A stretch of DNA of 64,000 nt from Ruegeria arenilitoris. GTDB taxonomy: Bacteria; Pseudomonadota; Alphaproteobacteria; Rhodobacterales; Rhodobacteraceae. The stretch covers positions 372,001 to 436,000 of the forward strand of contig NZ_WQHP01000003.1 of assembly GCF_013035315.1 (NCBI RefSeq), written 5' to 3'. Below are positions 35,503 to 43,821 of this stretch, piece by piece. The translations under genes and the position numbers were made by a program. Each line of letters starts with the position of its first letter. Within the stretch, counting starts at the first letter, position 1. The notes under the pieces are model-generated. The model saw only the letters and a list, made by a program, of their open reading frames with translations, had not been told where the DNA came from and searched no databases.

Positions 35503-35587
35503 CCTTGTCGTCAAAAACGCATCAAAGAAACCCGCCAGCCAACACTCAGTTTAGCAAGCGTGCAACCGTCAGCAAACGAGGTAGGCT

Positions 35588-35908
35588 ATGAGCTTTATCG
35601 CCATGAACCGCTTCAAGGTCCGTCTGGGCAGCGAAGCCGATTTCGAAACCGTGTGGAAAGACCGGGAAAGCCGTCTGAAGGAGCTGCCGGGCTTTCAAGA
35701 GTTTCGTTTGCTGAAAGGCCCCGAAGGCGAGGACTATCGTCTTTATTCCAGTCATGTCATCTGGGACAGCCGCAGCGACTTCGAGGCCTGGACCAAATCG
35801 GAACAGTTCCGTGATGCGCACAAGAATGCGGGCAACAGCAAAACGCAGTATGCCCTGATGGGACCGCCTCAGTTCGAGGGGTTCGAAACCGTTCTGCACC
35901 AGAGCTGA
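35588..35908 (+). CDS. IsdG-like haem-degrading/antibiotic biosynthesis monooxygenase
   Basis: A 106-residue dimeric alpha+beta barrel protein. Asn7, Trp68 and His78 stand where the catalytic Asn/Trp/His triad of the IsdG/HmuQ family lies (about 7, 67 and 77), and the pattern SHVIWDSRSDFEAWTKSEQF is typical. It therefore probably opens haem or another tetrapyrrole ring. There are no haem-uptake genes beside it, so iron acquisition is inferred only from the residues. AACGAGGTAGGCT upstream gives a usable Shine-Dalgarno. Confidence 0.75.
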   Translation: MSFIAMNRFKVRLGSEADFETVWKDRESRLKELPGFQEFRLLKGPEGEDYRLYSSHVIWDSRSDFEAWTKSEQFRDAHKNAGNSKTQYALMGPPQFEGFETVLHQS

Positions 35909-35932
35909 TTGATCCACCGTCCAAAACGACGA

Positions 35933-36555
35933 TCACACAGCGCGTGCCAGATAGCCGCGCGACGTGCGCGAAGGCGGACCGGTTGGAAAGCTGTGCTCCG
36001 CCTCCAATTCCCATCCTGCGTCGCCCAGCATCTTGGCCACCTGTCGGGGCCTGTAGGATCGGTGACGCCATTGAAACCAGATAATCGCATTGCACCAATG
36101 CGGTTTGCTAACGACCAGCCACAGCCTTGCTGCGGGCGCAGACAGCCCGCGCAAGTGCCGCAATGCGTCGGTCGGGTTTTCGCAGTGTTCAAGGACGTGG
36201 GCCGCAAGGATGCAATCGTGCGGTTCAGCAGGTCGAAAATCCTCAAGGTGTGATTGGACCGTCGTTGCGGTGGCTCCCCTTCTGGCCAAAGCGTGGTCTG
36301 CTTGTGCCAGCATTTTCCCGGATGGTTCCAGCAAGGTGACTTGACCCCGGGGCTGAATGACCGCGCGGGCTTCGGCAAAGGCACCGGTGCCGCACCCAAC
36401 GTCCAGCGCGTTCTGCCCCAAGTCTTGAGGTGACCCGACCGAAAGGAACCCCAAATACGCATCGAAATAGCCGAGCAGGCGCATCTTGTCCGCCCAGCCG
36501 GGGGCAGCGGCATCGTATTTTGGTCGAGCTTTTCTGAGCCGGATGCGTTGTGCAT
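35933..36555 (-). CDS. Class I SAM-dependent methyltransferase with probable 5' frameshift
   Basis: The main frame contains WADKMRLLGYFDAY, the SAM-binding motif ALDVGCGTGAFAEA, LLEPSGKMLAQAD, and AAHVLEHCENPTDALRHLRGL, ending at 35933. It has no good ATG upstream of Met at 36484. The adjacent frame begins with ATG at 36555 (MHNASGSEKLDQ). One extra A in the AAAA run complementary to 36518-36521 would join it to KYDAAAPGWADKM. A one-base deletion or sequencing error is likely. If real, translation may begin at 36484 with a shortened N-terminus. The methyl acceptor is unknown. It follows trpB. Confidence 0.65.
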
Positions 36556-36606
36556 GCCAAGCAGGTTGGCATGAATTACCCGGGGCGCAAAGCCCCGGGA
36601 CAAGCC

Positions 36607-37854
36607 TTAGTCTGCTGTGCGGCCTTCGGTATCGGACATGTCGAAGTTCAAATACTTCGCCACGGTCTGAACGTCCTTGTCGCCGCGACCACACATGTTC
36701 ATGCAGATCAGGTGATCCTTCGGCAGGTCAGGCGCGATTTTCATCACATGCGCCAGCGCGTGGCTGGGCTCCAACGCCGGAATGATGCCCTCGGTCGCGC
36801 AGCACAGCTGGAACGCTTCCAGCGCCTCTTTGTCGGTGATCGAGACATAGTTGGCGCGGCCGATGTCGTTCAGCCACGAATGCTCGGGGCCGATACCGGG
36901 ATAATCCAGACCGGCTGAAATCGAATACCCTTCAAGGATCTGGCCGTCATCATCCTGCAGCAGGTAGGTGCGGTTGCCATGCAGCACGCCCGGGCGACCA
37001 CCGGTCAGCGAGGCGCAATGCTCCATCTTTTCGTTCACGCCCTTACCGCCGGCTTCGACACCGATGATGTTGACGTCCTTGTCATCCAGGAAGGGATAGA
37101 ACAGGCCCATCGCGTTCGACCCACCGCCGATGGCGGCGATGATTGTGTCTGGCAGACGGCCTTCGGCCTTCATCATCTGCTCTTTGGCTTCTTTGCCAAT
37201 AATCGATTGGAAATCGCGCACCATCGCCGGGTACGGGTGCGGACCGGCCACGGTACCAATGCAGTAGAACGTGTCGCGCACATTGGTCACCCAGTCGCGC
37301 AGGGCGTCGTTCATGGCATCTTTCAGCGTGCCACGACCGCTGGTCACCGGAATCACTTCGGCCCCCAGCAGACGCATGCGGAACACGTTCGGTGCCTGAC
37401 GCTGCACGTCATGCGCGCCCATATAGACGATGCACTTCAAGCCGAATTTGGCGCAGACGGTGGCTGTGGCCACGCCGTGCTGCCCTGCCCCGGTTTCCGC
37501 GATGATCCGGGTCTTGCCCATGCGACGTGCCAAAATGATCTGGCCCAGCACGTTGTTGATCTTGTGCGCGCCGGTGTGGTTCAGCTCGTCACGCTTGAGG
37601 TAAATCTTCGCGCCGCCCAGATGCTCGGTCAGGCGTTCCGCGTAGTACAGCGGAGACGGGCGCCCCACATAGTTGGCCCACAGATCGTCCATCTCGGCCC
37701 AGAAGGTCGGATCCACCTTGGCTTTCTCATATTCCTCTTCCAGCGACAGGATCAGAGGCATCAGCGTTTCACTGACAAACCGCCCCCCGAAGATGCCAAA
37801 ACGCCCCTGCTCATCAGGACCGGACATGAAGGAATTGAAAAGATCGTTGGCCAT
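36607..37854 (-). CDS. trpB: Tryptophan synthase beta subunit
   Basis: A 415-residue PLP enzyme that condenses indole with serine. The PLP lysine is in [15 protein letters not shown]; the phosphate cradle is [13 protein letters not shown]; the catalytic Glu is in [14 protein letters not shown]. It ends with [17 protein letters not shown]. It is encoded with trpF on the same strand, with one small gene in between. Its partner TrpA is encoded 8 kb away. Confidence 0.97.
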   Translation of the reverse strand: MANDLFNSFMSGPDEQGRFGIFGGRFVSETLMPLILSLEEEYEKAKVDPTFWAEMDDLWANYVGRPSPLYYAERLTEHLGGAKIYLKRDELNHTGAHKINNVLGQIILARRMGKTRIIAETGAGQHGVATATVCAKFGLKCIVYMGAHDVQRQAPNVFRMRLLGAEVIPVTSGRGTLKDAMNDALRDWVTNVRDTFYCIGTVAGPHPYPAMVRDFQSIIGKEAKEQMMKAEGRLPDTIIAAIGGGSNAMGLFYPFLDDKDVNIIGVEAGGKGVNEKMEHCASLTGGRPGVLHGNRTYLLQDDDGQILEGYSISAGLDYPGIGPEHSWLNDIGRANYVSITDKEALEAFQLCCATEGIIPALEPSHALAHVMKIAPDLPKDHLICMNMCGRGDKDVQTVAKYLNFDMSDTEGRTAD

Positions 37855-37921
37855 GGGTGTCTCCCTCGTCGTACCCGTTGTTCATAGGAGGTAGCGGAGG
37901 GTTTTGCCATGGCAAAACGTA

Positions 37922-38257
37922 TCAATTCGCAGGGTGAAACCGTTGCTTCCAAATCCGCAATGCCTGTTCTTCAGTTGGCACAGCAATACAAGGGAAATGG
38001 TGGAACTCATGGCTGATCGACAGCTTCGCCGCGACCGCCATTGCGCGACGGTGCGCACCGGAATGGGAAAAGGTCAGCATCGCCTCGGCATCCTGCCAGA
38101 CACTGAGTGAAAAATAACGCTCCTCGTGTCTAAACAACTGAGCGTAAAGGCACAGCGGGTCGCCCTGCGCCTGCTGCAACGCACGGCCAGCACGCCAGAC
38201 AAACTCCGGCGCGTAGAACCAGTTTTTTAGGGAAACTCCGCCAATCGCTGCGAGCAT
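37922..38257 (-). CDS. Small protein of ABM/DUF3291-like type between trpF and trpB
   Basis: A 111-residue soluble protein. The segments LYAQLFRHEERYFSLSVWQDAEAMLTFSHSGAHRRAMAVAAKLSI look like a dimeric ferredoxin-like fold in which Trp and His line a pocket, as in antibiotic-biosynthesis-monooxygenase relatives. Similarity is from pattern only and is weak. It lies 46 bases after trpF and 67 bases before trpB on the same strand, so it may be transcribed with them, but no tryptophan-pathway role is known. Confidence 0.6.
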   Translation of the reverse strand: MLAAIGGVSLKNWFYAPEFVWRAGRALQQAQGDPLCLYAQLFRHEERYFSLSVWQDAEAMLTFSHSGAHRRAMAVAAKLSISHEFHHFPCIAVPTEEQALRIWKQRFHPAN

Positions 38258-38303
38258 CTCCTATCCTCCTCACGGTTATATACGGGGGAAAGCTTTGGAT
38301 AGA

Positions 38304-38945
38304 TCAACAGGCCGCTTGGATAAATTCAGAAATCTTCATGGGATCTTTAATCCCGGGCGCGCTTTCTACACCTGAAGACACATCAACCTGACTCGCGCCG
38401 GTCATGCGGATCGCCTCGGCAACGTTGTCAGGCGTCAGCCCCCCGGCCAGCATCCATGGTTTTTGCCAGTACTTGCGACCCGCCAAAAGCCTCCAGTCAA
38501 AGGCCAGCCCATTGCCGCCCGGCAACTCAGATGTCCGCGGTGGTTTGGCGTCGATCAGCAACTGATCGGCCACTTCCGAATACAAGTCAATTGCGCTGAG
38601 GTCTTCTGCCTCGGCGACGCCAATCGCCTTCATGACCGGCAGTCCGAACTTGCCACGAACCTCGGACACCCGTTCGGGCGTTTCCTTGCCGTGCAGTTGA
38701 AGCATGTCCAAGGGCACCTCGGTCACGATGCGGTCCAGATCCTCATCCGATGCATTCACCGTCAGTGCCACCTTGGCCACCCCAGCGGGAACCAGTTGAG
38801 CCAGTTCAGCGGCCTTGTCCAGTTCAAGATGGCGGGGTGATTTCGGAAAGAACACGAACCCAACGTACCGCGCCCCGGCCTCGGCCGCAGCGCGCACATG
38901 AGCGGGCGCAGTCAACCCGCAAATTTTTACAGCGATGTCTGACAT
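38304..38945 (-). CDS. trpF: Phosphoribosylanthranilate isomerase
   Basis: A 213-residue TIM-barrel isomerase of tryptophan biosynthesis. [12 protein letters not shown] carries the catalytic Cys; [29 protein letters not shown], the Asp in LLIDAKPP, and [16 protein letters not shown] complete the signature. The start lies 9 bases after the lapA stop, within an ihfB-lapA-trpF run. Confidence 0.96.
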   Translation of the reverse strand: MSDIAVKICGLTAPAHVRAAAEAGARYVGFVFFPKSPRHLELDKAAELAQLVPAGVAKVALTVNASDEDLDRIVTEVPLDMLQLHGKETPERVSEVRGKFGLPVMKAIGVAEAEDLSAIDLYSEVADQLLIDAKPPRTSELPGGNGLAFDWRLLAGRKYWQKPWMLAGGLTPDNVAEAIRMTGASQVDVSSGVESAPGIKDPMKISEFIQAAC

Positions 38946-38954
38946 TGGAGTGCC

Positions 38955-39308
38955 TTAGCTGGCTTCGTCCAGCAGAGCCAGCACGTCGTCCTTACCTTCG
39001 TTCTGCTTATTCTTGAGCTTCTTGACCTCACGCTCAAGCTTGCGCACCTCGCCAGTTTTGACCGAGGCATCCCGGCGATGCTTATGCTCGCGCAGCCATT
39101 CCCACAGGAACCCGATGATCAAACCGGCCACGACACCGCCCAGAACGACAATGAACAACGGCAGATTCGTCGAAAGGTTAAAGCCCAGCAATTCAGCCAG
39201 AGCATCCGGCATCAGCTTGAGTTCGACGATCTGGCGATTGGCCAGCGAGACGGACACAAGGACGATCCCGAGGATCGCCAGGAAAGCATATCGAAGGTAG
39301 CGCATCAT
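38955..39308 (-). CDS. lapA: LapA family (DUF1049) inner-membrane protein
   Basis: A 117-residue protein with two membrane segments (YLRYAFLAILGIVLVSVSLA and LPLFIVVLGGVVAGLIIGFLW) and a charged, lysine-rich coiled-coil-like tail (VRKLEREVKKLKNKQNEG). This matches LapA, which in enterobacteria tunes lipopolysaccharide synthesis with LapB. LapB is not seen here. It starts 4 bases after the ihfB stop, so the genes are coupled. Confidence 0.85.
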   Translation of the reverse strand: MMRYLRYAFLAILGIVLVSVSLANRQIVELKLMPDALAELLGFNLSTNLPLFIVVLGGVVAGLIIGFLWEWLREHKHRRDASVKTGEVRKLEREVKKLKNKQNEGKDDVLALLDEAS

Positions 39309-39312
39309 GATG

Positions 39313-39597
39313 TCAGGCTTTACCGTTCAATCGATCCCTTAGCAACTTGCCAGTCTTGAAGAATGGTACACATTTTTCTTCGACCTGTACGGTTTCGCCG
39401 GTTCTGGGGTTGCGACCAACGCGCGCATCCCGCTGTTTGACCGAGAACGCGCCAAAACCGCGCAGCTCAACCCGGTCACCACGGGCCATGGCATCCGTCA
39501 CTTCTTCGAACACGGTATTTACGATCCGTTCGACGTCACGCTGGTAGAGATGCGGGTTTTCATCGGCAATTTTCTGAATCAGTTCTGAACGGATCAT
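39313..39597 (-). CDS. ihfB: Integration host factor beta subunit
   Basis: A 94-residue HU/IHF-family DNA-bending protein. [26 protein letters not shown], then [26 protein letters not shown] with the DNA-clasping Pro arm, and [23 protein letters not shown] upstream places the start at 39597 rather than the longer in-frame 39630. It lies downstream of rpsA in the usual order but behind a terminator. Confidence 0.96.
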   Translation of the reverse strand: MIRSELIQKIADENPHLYQRDVERIVNTVFEEVTDAMARGDRVELRGFGAFSVKQRDARVGRNPRTGETVQVEEKCVPFFKTGKLLRDRLNGKA

Positions 39598-39807
39598 ATG
39601 CGTTACCCTCCCAGGCGACCGGTTAACCATGTCTAGTGTTCTGGGCAGTATAGGAAAAAACCGGGATCGGGGGAACGTTTACTCGAGGCGCAATGCCTTC
39701 ATTTTGCTGCGAAGTCGGGCGATTTTTTGCTTGATCCGGTGGATTCTGCTCCAAATGCACAAGCGACTGCCGGAATAAACCCAAATTTTGGAAGGTGTTG
39801 ATTCGCA

Positions 39808-39843
39808 ACAAAAACGGCCCCGCACTTGCGTGCGAGGCCGAAA
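39808..39843 (-). terminator. Rho-independent terminator after rpsA
   Basis: On the minus strand CGGCC(T)CGCAC pairs with GTGCG(G)GGCCG around GCAA, followed by TTTTTG. It ends the rpsA transcript and lies about 210 bases before ihfB. Confidence 0.88.
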
Positions 39844-39868
39844 ATCGTGTTCGGGATGCGCCCCGGGC

Positions 39869-41545
39869 TTAGTCGCCCGATTTCAGCGCTGCACCCAGGA
39901 TATCGCCCAGCGATGCGCCCGAGTCGGAGGAACCGTACTGTTCCACGGCCTCTTTCTCTTCGGCGATCTCGCGTGCCTTGATCGACAGACCCAGACGGCG
40001 GGTCTTGCTGTCGAGGTTGGTGACGCGAACGTCGACCTTGTCACCGACCGAGAAACGCTCAGGGCGCTGTTCGGCACGGTCACGCGACAGGTCCGAACGG
40101 CGGATGAAGGATTTCATGCCTTCGTATTCCACCTCGATGCCGCCATCTTCGATCGCGGTCACTTCGACGGTGATGACCGAACCACGCTTCACGCCGCCCA
40201 CGGCTTCGGCGAACTTGTCACCGCCCAGGGCTTTGATCGAAAGCGAGATACGCTCTTTCTCAACGTCAACTTCCGAAACGACGGCCGAAACCATGTCGCC
40301 TTTGCGGTAGTTCTGGATCGCATCCTCGCCACGCTCGTCCCAGGACAGGTCCGACAGGTGAACCATGCCGTCGATGTCGCCTTCGAGGCCAATAAACAGA
40401 CCGAATTCGGTGATGTTCTTGACTTCGCCTTCGACCTCGGTGCCCTCGGGGTGTGTTTCTGCAAACACTTCCCATGGGTTGCGCTGAGTCTGCTTCAGGC
40501 CCAGAGACACGCGACGCTTGGCGCCGTCGATTTCCAGAACCATGACGTCGACTTCTTGGCTGGTCGAAACGATCTTGCCGGGGTGGACGTTTTTCTTGGT
40601 CCAGGACATCTCGGATACGTGCACCAGACCTTCGACACCGGCTTCCAGCTCGACGAACGCGCCGTAATCGGTGATGTTGGTGACGCGACCCTGATGAACC
40701 GAGCCCAGCGGGTATTTCGCAGCAACCAGATCCCACGGATCTTCCTGCAGCTGCTTCATGCCCAGACTGATGCGGTGGGTCTCTTTGTTGATCTTGATGA
40801 CCTGAACCTTGATGGTTTCGCCGATCGTCAGGATCTCGGACGGGTGGTTCACACGGCGCCATGCCATGTCGGTGACGTGCAGCAGGCCGTCTACGCCGCC
40901 GAGGTCAACAAATGCACCGTATTCGGTGATGTTTTTGACAACACCCTCGACGGTCTGACCTTCGGACAGGTTGCCGATGACTTCGGCACGCTGTTCGGCA
41001 CGCGATTCTTCCAGGATTGCGCGACGCGAGACAACGATGTTGCCACGGCGGCGGTCCATTTTCAGAATCTGGAACGGCTGCTTCAGACCCATCAGCGGAC
41101 CAGCGTCGCGCACGGGGCGAACGTCAACCTGCGAGCCGGGCAGGAACGCAACCGCGCCACCCAGATCAACGGTGAAGCCACCTTTGACGCGACCAAAGAT
41201 TGCACCTTCGACGCGCTGATCGTCGGCATATGCTTTTTCCAGACGGTCCCATGCCTCTTCACGGCGGGCCATCTCGCGCGAGATGACGGCTTCGCCACGG
41301 GCGTTTTCTGCGGCGCGCAGGTAAACTTCTACCTCGTCACCAACAGCGATTTCAGGGGCTTCGCCGGGATTTGCGAATTCTTTCAGATCAACGCGGCCTT
41401 CCATTTTGTAGCCTACGTCGATGATGGCTTGGCCGGCTTCGATCGCCAGAACCTTGCCTTTGACAACAGAACCCTCTTCGGGTGTGTCCATTTCGAAGCT
41501 TTCATTCAGGAGGGCTTCGAATTCCTCCATGGATGCGTTAGCCAT
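39869..41545 (-). CDS. rpsA: 30S ribosomal protein S1
   Basis: A 558-residue S1 with six S1/OB repeats. The repeats are visible from GSVVKGKVLAIEAGQAIIDV, GFTVDLGGAVAFLPGSQ, EYGAFVDLGGVDGLLHVTDM, DYGAFVELEAGVEGLVHVSEM, EFGLFIGLEGDIDGMVHLSDL and the last domain at about residue 460. It unwinds mRNA for ribosome loading. GGAAAATG lies close upstream. In many alphaproteobacteria cmk precedes rpsA directly; here 5.4 kb separate them. Confidence 0.97.
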   Translation of the reverse strand: MANASMEEFEALLNESFEMDTPEEGSVVKGKVLAIEAGQAIIDVGYKMEGRVDLKEFANPGEAPEIAVGDEVEVYLRAAENARGEAVISREMARREEAWDRLEKAYADDQRVEGAIFGRVKGGFTVDLGGAVAFLPGSQVDVRPVRDAGPLMGLKQPFQILKMDRRRGNIVVSRRAILEESRAEQRAEVIGNLSEGQTVEGVVKNITEYGAFVDLGGVDGLLHVTDMAWRRVNHPSEILTIGETIKVQVIKINKETHRISLGMKQLQEDPWDLVAAKYPLGSVHQGRVTNITDYGAFVELEAGVEGLVHVSEMSWTKKNVHPGKIVSTSQEVDVMVLEIDGAKRRVSLGLKQTQRNPWEVFAETHPEGTEVEGEVKNITEFGLFIGLEGDIDGMVHLSDLSWDERGEDAIQNYRKGDMVSAVVSEVDVEKERISLSIKALGGDKFAEAVGGVKRGSVITVEVTAIEDGGIEVEYEGMKSFIRRSDLSRDRAEQRPERFSVGDKVDVRVTNLDSKTRRLGLSIKAREIAEEKEAVEQYGSSDSGASLGDILGAALKSGD

Positions 41546-41642
41546 GTGGCGTCATTTTCCTTTACATAACGTTTTTGCTGGCCGAGCGGTTGTCTCCGCC
41601 GGTCTTGTTTCATGATGTCTTCAGGCGTAACCCGGTGCGGCC

Positions 41643-41688
41643 CTGAGCAAACAAACACAAAGGGCCGAGGTAACCCGGCCCTGCTCAG
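41643..41688 (-). terminator. Hairpin with T-rich tail in the rpsA leader
   Basis: On the minus strand a GGGCCG/CGGCCC stem with an 8-base loop is followed by a TTTGTGTTTGTTT tail. An outer pair CTGAGCA/TGCTCAG (41643-41649 and 41682-41688) encloses both. It may end the upstream DUF6525 transcript or act as an attenuator for rpsA, whose ATG lies about 100 bases downstream. Confidence 0.55.
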
Positions 41689-41800
41689 AAACGTCATCCG
41701 GACGTTGACCGCCCTTGTATCGACAGCGCGCGTATATGCGGATTCCCCAGCGGGCGCAAGTGGAAAGCCATGAAATACAGGGGCTCGGCGGTCTTTCGGG

Positions 41801-42070
41801 TTAGCGCGCCACCTCCCAAACCTGCGCGTCGCGTTGCAGCATCGACTGCTCAATCGCATTCAGGCGGGAATAGGCCGTGTCGGGGTCGCGCGCGCCTCCA
41901 ACCTTGTCCCAAATCCGCAGGGCCGAGGCCGGGCTCCACGGCAGGCAGGCCGAAGCCAACCAAAGCCGCAACTCGGCGGGCAGAGCGTCATAAGCCTGCA
42001 TCGGAGATCCAGCACGTCGACGGCGTTTGATCTGGCTGCGCAGGTTTCTATTGTTGCTTCGGTTGGTCAT
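41801..42070 (-). CDS. DUF6525 family small protein
   Basis: An 89-residue basic protein: an Arg/Asn-rich start (MTNRSNNRNLRSQIKRRRR) followed by MQAYDALPAELRLWLASACLPWSPASALRIW and DPDTAYSRLNAIEQSML. The family is restricted mainly to Rhodobacteraceae and is uncharacterised. No catalytic motif is seen. It lies upstream of rpsA on the same strand with a hairpin in between. Confidence 0.75.
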   Translation of the reverse strand: MTNRSNNRNLRSQIKRRRRAGSPMQAYDALPAELRLWLASACLPWSPASALRIWDKVGGARDPDTAYSRLNAIEQSMLQRDAQVWEVAR

Positions 42071-42287
42071 CGCGCGCTCCGGTCTTTGGCGCGCATGAAC
42101 CTACCTTGTTCGGCTTTGATGTGGGTCGTTATGCTCGCTCAAAAGTTTTGCTATGTAATTACATTTGCAAAGCTACACACGCAAGCCGGACTTCGAGGCG
42201 ATACCAGATAGATTTTCTGGCGAATGTCGCGTTTCGAACAGCAATGTTTGACCCAGTAGCGAGGCTTGCCTAAAGCCGGAGGACCTC

Positions 42288-43763
42288 ATGAGCCAGCACC
42301 TGAACTTTCTCGTCATCATATCCGACGAACACCGCAAAGACGCGATGGGGTGTGCCGGGCATCCTATCGTCAAAACGCCCCATCTGGATGCATTGGCCGA
42401 ACGTGGCACGATGTTTCAATCCGCCTACACCCCCTCACCCATGTGCGTGCCGACACGTGCCGCGCTGGCGACCGGTGACTGGGTGCACAAAACGGGAAAC
42501 TGGGACAGCGCGACGCCGTATAAAGGGCAACCGCGCAGTTGGATGCGGCAATTGCGCGATGCTGGGCGCGAGATGGTTTCAATCGGAAAACTGCACTTTC
42601 GGTCCGCCGATGACGACAACGGTTTCTCACAGGAGATCTTGCCGATGCATGTGGTCGGCGGTGTTGGCTGGGCCGTGGGTCTTTTGCGAGAGAACCCTCC
42701 GGCGTATGATTCGGCGTCAGAACTGGCCGAGGATGTGGGCGTCGGGCCCAGCACGTATACCGACTACGATCTGGACATTACCGCAGCATCCGAGGCGTGG
42801 CTGACCGACCCTGCGCGCCAAAACCAACCCTGGGCGGCGTTCGTTTCGCTGGTCAGCCCGCATTACCCGCTGACCTGCCCCAAGGAATGGTATGACCTTT
42901 ACGATCCCGCTTTGATGGATCTTCCGGTCGCGTACGGCAAAGGGTTGCCTGACCACGAAGAGCTGCGCAACATCGCGGGTTTCTTCAACTATGACGACTA
43001 TTTTGACGAACAAAAAATGCGAGAGGCCAAGGCCGCATATTATGGTCTGACATCACTGATGGACGATTGTGTCGGGCGAATAGTGCAGGCTTTGGAAGAT
43101 AGCGGACAGGCTGAAAATACCGTTGTCGTCTATGTCTCGGACCACGGCGACATGATGGGCGATCAGGGGTTCTGGACCAAGCAGGTCATGTATGAGGCCA
43201 GCGCAGGAATTCCGATGATCGCAGCGGGTCCGGGCATTCCTGCTGGGCACCGGGTCGAGACCTGTACCAACCTAACGGATATTGCCGCGACGGCGCGTGA
43301 TGTTTGCAGCGTGGCAGATGACGATGACAATGCCGGGCAGCCCGGCCAGTCTCTGATTGATCTTGCCAATGCGCCGGACGACCTAAACCGAACAGGGTTC
43401 AGCGAATACCATGACGGCGGCTCTAAAACCGGCAGCTTCATGGTGCGTTGGGGAACCTGGAAATACGTCTACTATGTGGGCCAGACCCCGCAGCTGTTCG
43501 ACCTGTCAACCGACCCGCATGAGGAAATCAATCGCGCGGTGGACCGGGCGAATGACCCGCAGGTTCAGGCTGCGCTGATCGAAGGAGAAAGACGGCTGCG
43601 TGAAATTTGCGACCCCGAAGAGGTCAACGCCCGCGCCTTTGCCGACCAGCGCAAGAAGATCGAAGAGCAGGGCGGTGAAGAAGCCTGTCGGACGGCTTTT
43701 GTGTTCAATCATACACCCACACCGTCCGAGCAGGAAAAGTTACGCGAAGGACCTGCGCTGTAG
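42288..43763 (+). CDS. Type I sulfatase (formylglycine-dependent), alkaline phosphatase superfamily
   Basis: A 491-residue cytoplasmic sulfatase-like enzyme; no signal peptide is visible. Metal ligands include Asp13 in LVIISDEHRKDAMG and the DH pair in VVVYVSDHGDMMGDQG. The core motif is Cys53-Val-Pro-Thr-Arg (PMCVPTRAALATGD), where Cys53 would be converted to formylglycine by a maturase not present in this window. Choline-sulfatase-like and phosphonate monoester hydrolase-like enzymes share this layout, so the substrate is uncertain. It is convergent with the halogenase gene. Confidence 0.87.
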   Translation: MSQHLNFLVIISDEHRKDAMGCAGHPIVKTPHLDALAERGTMFQSAYTPSPMCVPTRAALATGDWVHKTGNWDSATPYKGQPRSWMRQLRDAGREMVSIGKLHFRSADDDNGFSQEILPMHVVGGVGWAVGLLRENPPAYDSASELAEDVGVGPSTYTDYDLDITAASEAWLTDPARQNQPWAAFVSLVSPHYPLTCPKEWYDLYDPALMDLPVAYGKGLPDHEELRNIAGFFNYDDYFDEQKMREAKAAYYGLTSLMDDCVGRIVQALEDSGQAENTVVVYVSDHGDMMGDQGFWTKQVMYEASAGIPMIAAGPGIPAGHRVETCTNLTDIAATARDVCSVADDDDNAGQPGQSLIDLANAPDDLNRTGFSEYHDGGSKTGSFMVRWGTWKYVYYVGQTPQLFDLSTDPHEEINRAVDRANDPQVQAALIEGERRLREICDPEEVNARAFADQRKKIEEQGGEEACRTAFVFNHTPTPSEQEKLREGPAL

Positions 43764-43821
43764 CCTAGGTTCTTCGCTTTGGTGTCGCGGATGCTCCATC
43801 GACGCAGAGCACCTGCCGTGC

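Noticed and set aside
39788..41569. A 593-codon open frame antisense to rpsA
   Set aside because: It contains no domain and overlaps a ribosomal gene and its terminator entirely.
41834..42211. Plus-strand frame opposite DUF6525
   Set aside because: Low-complexity Arg/Pro-rich translation and complete overlap with a supported small gene.
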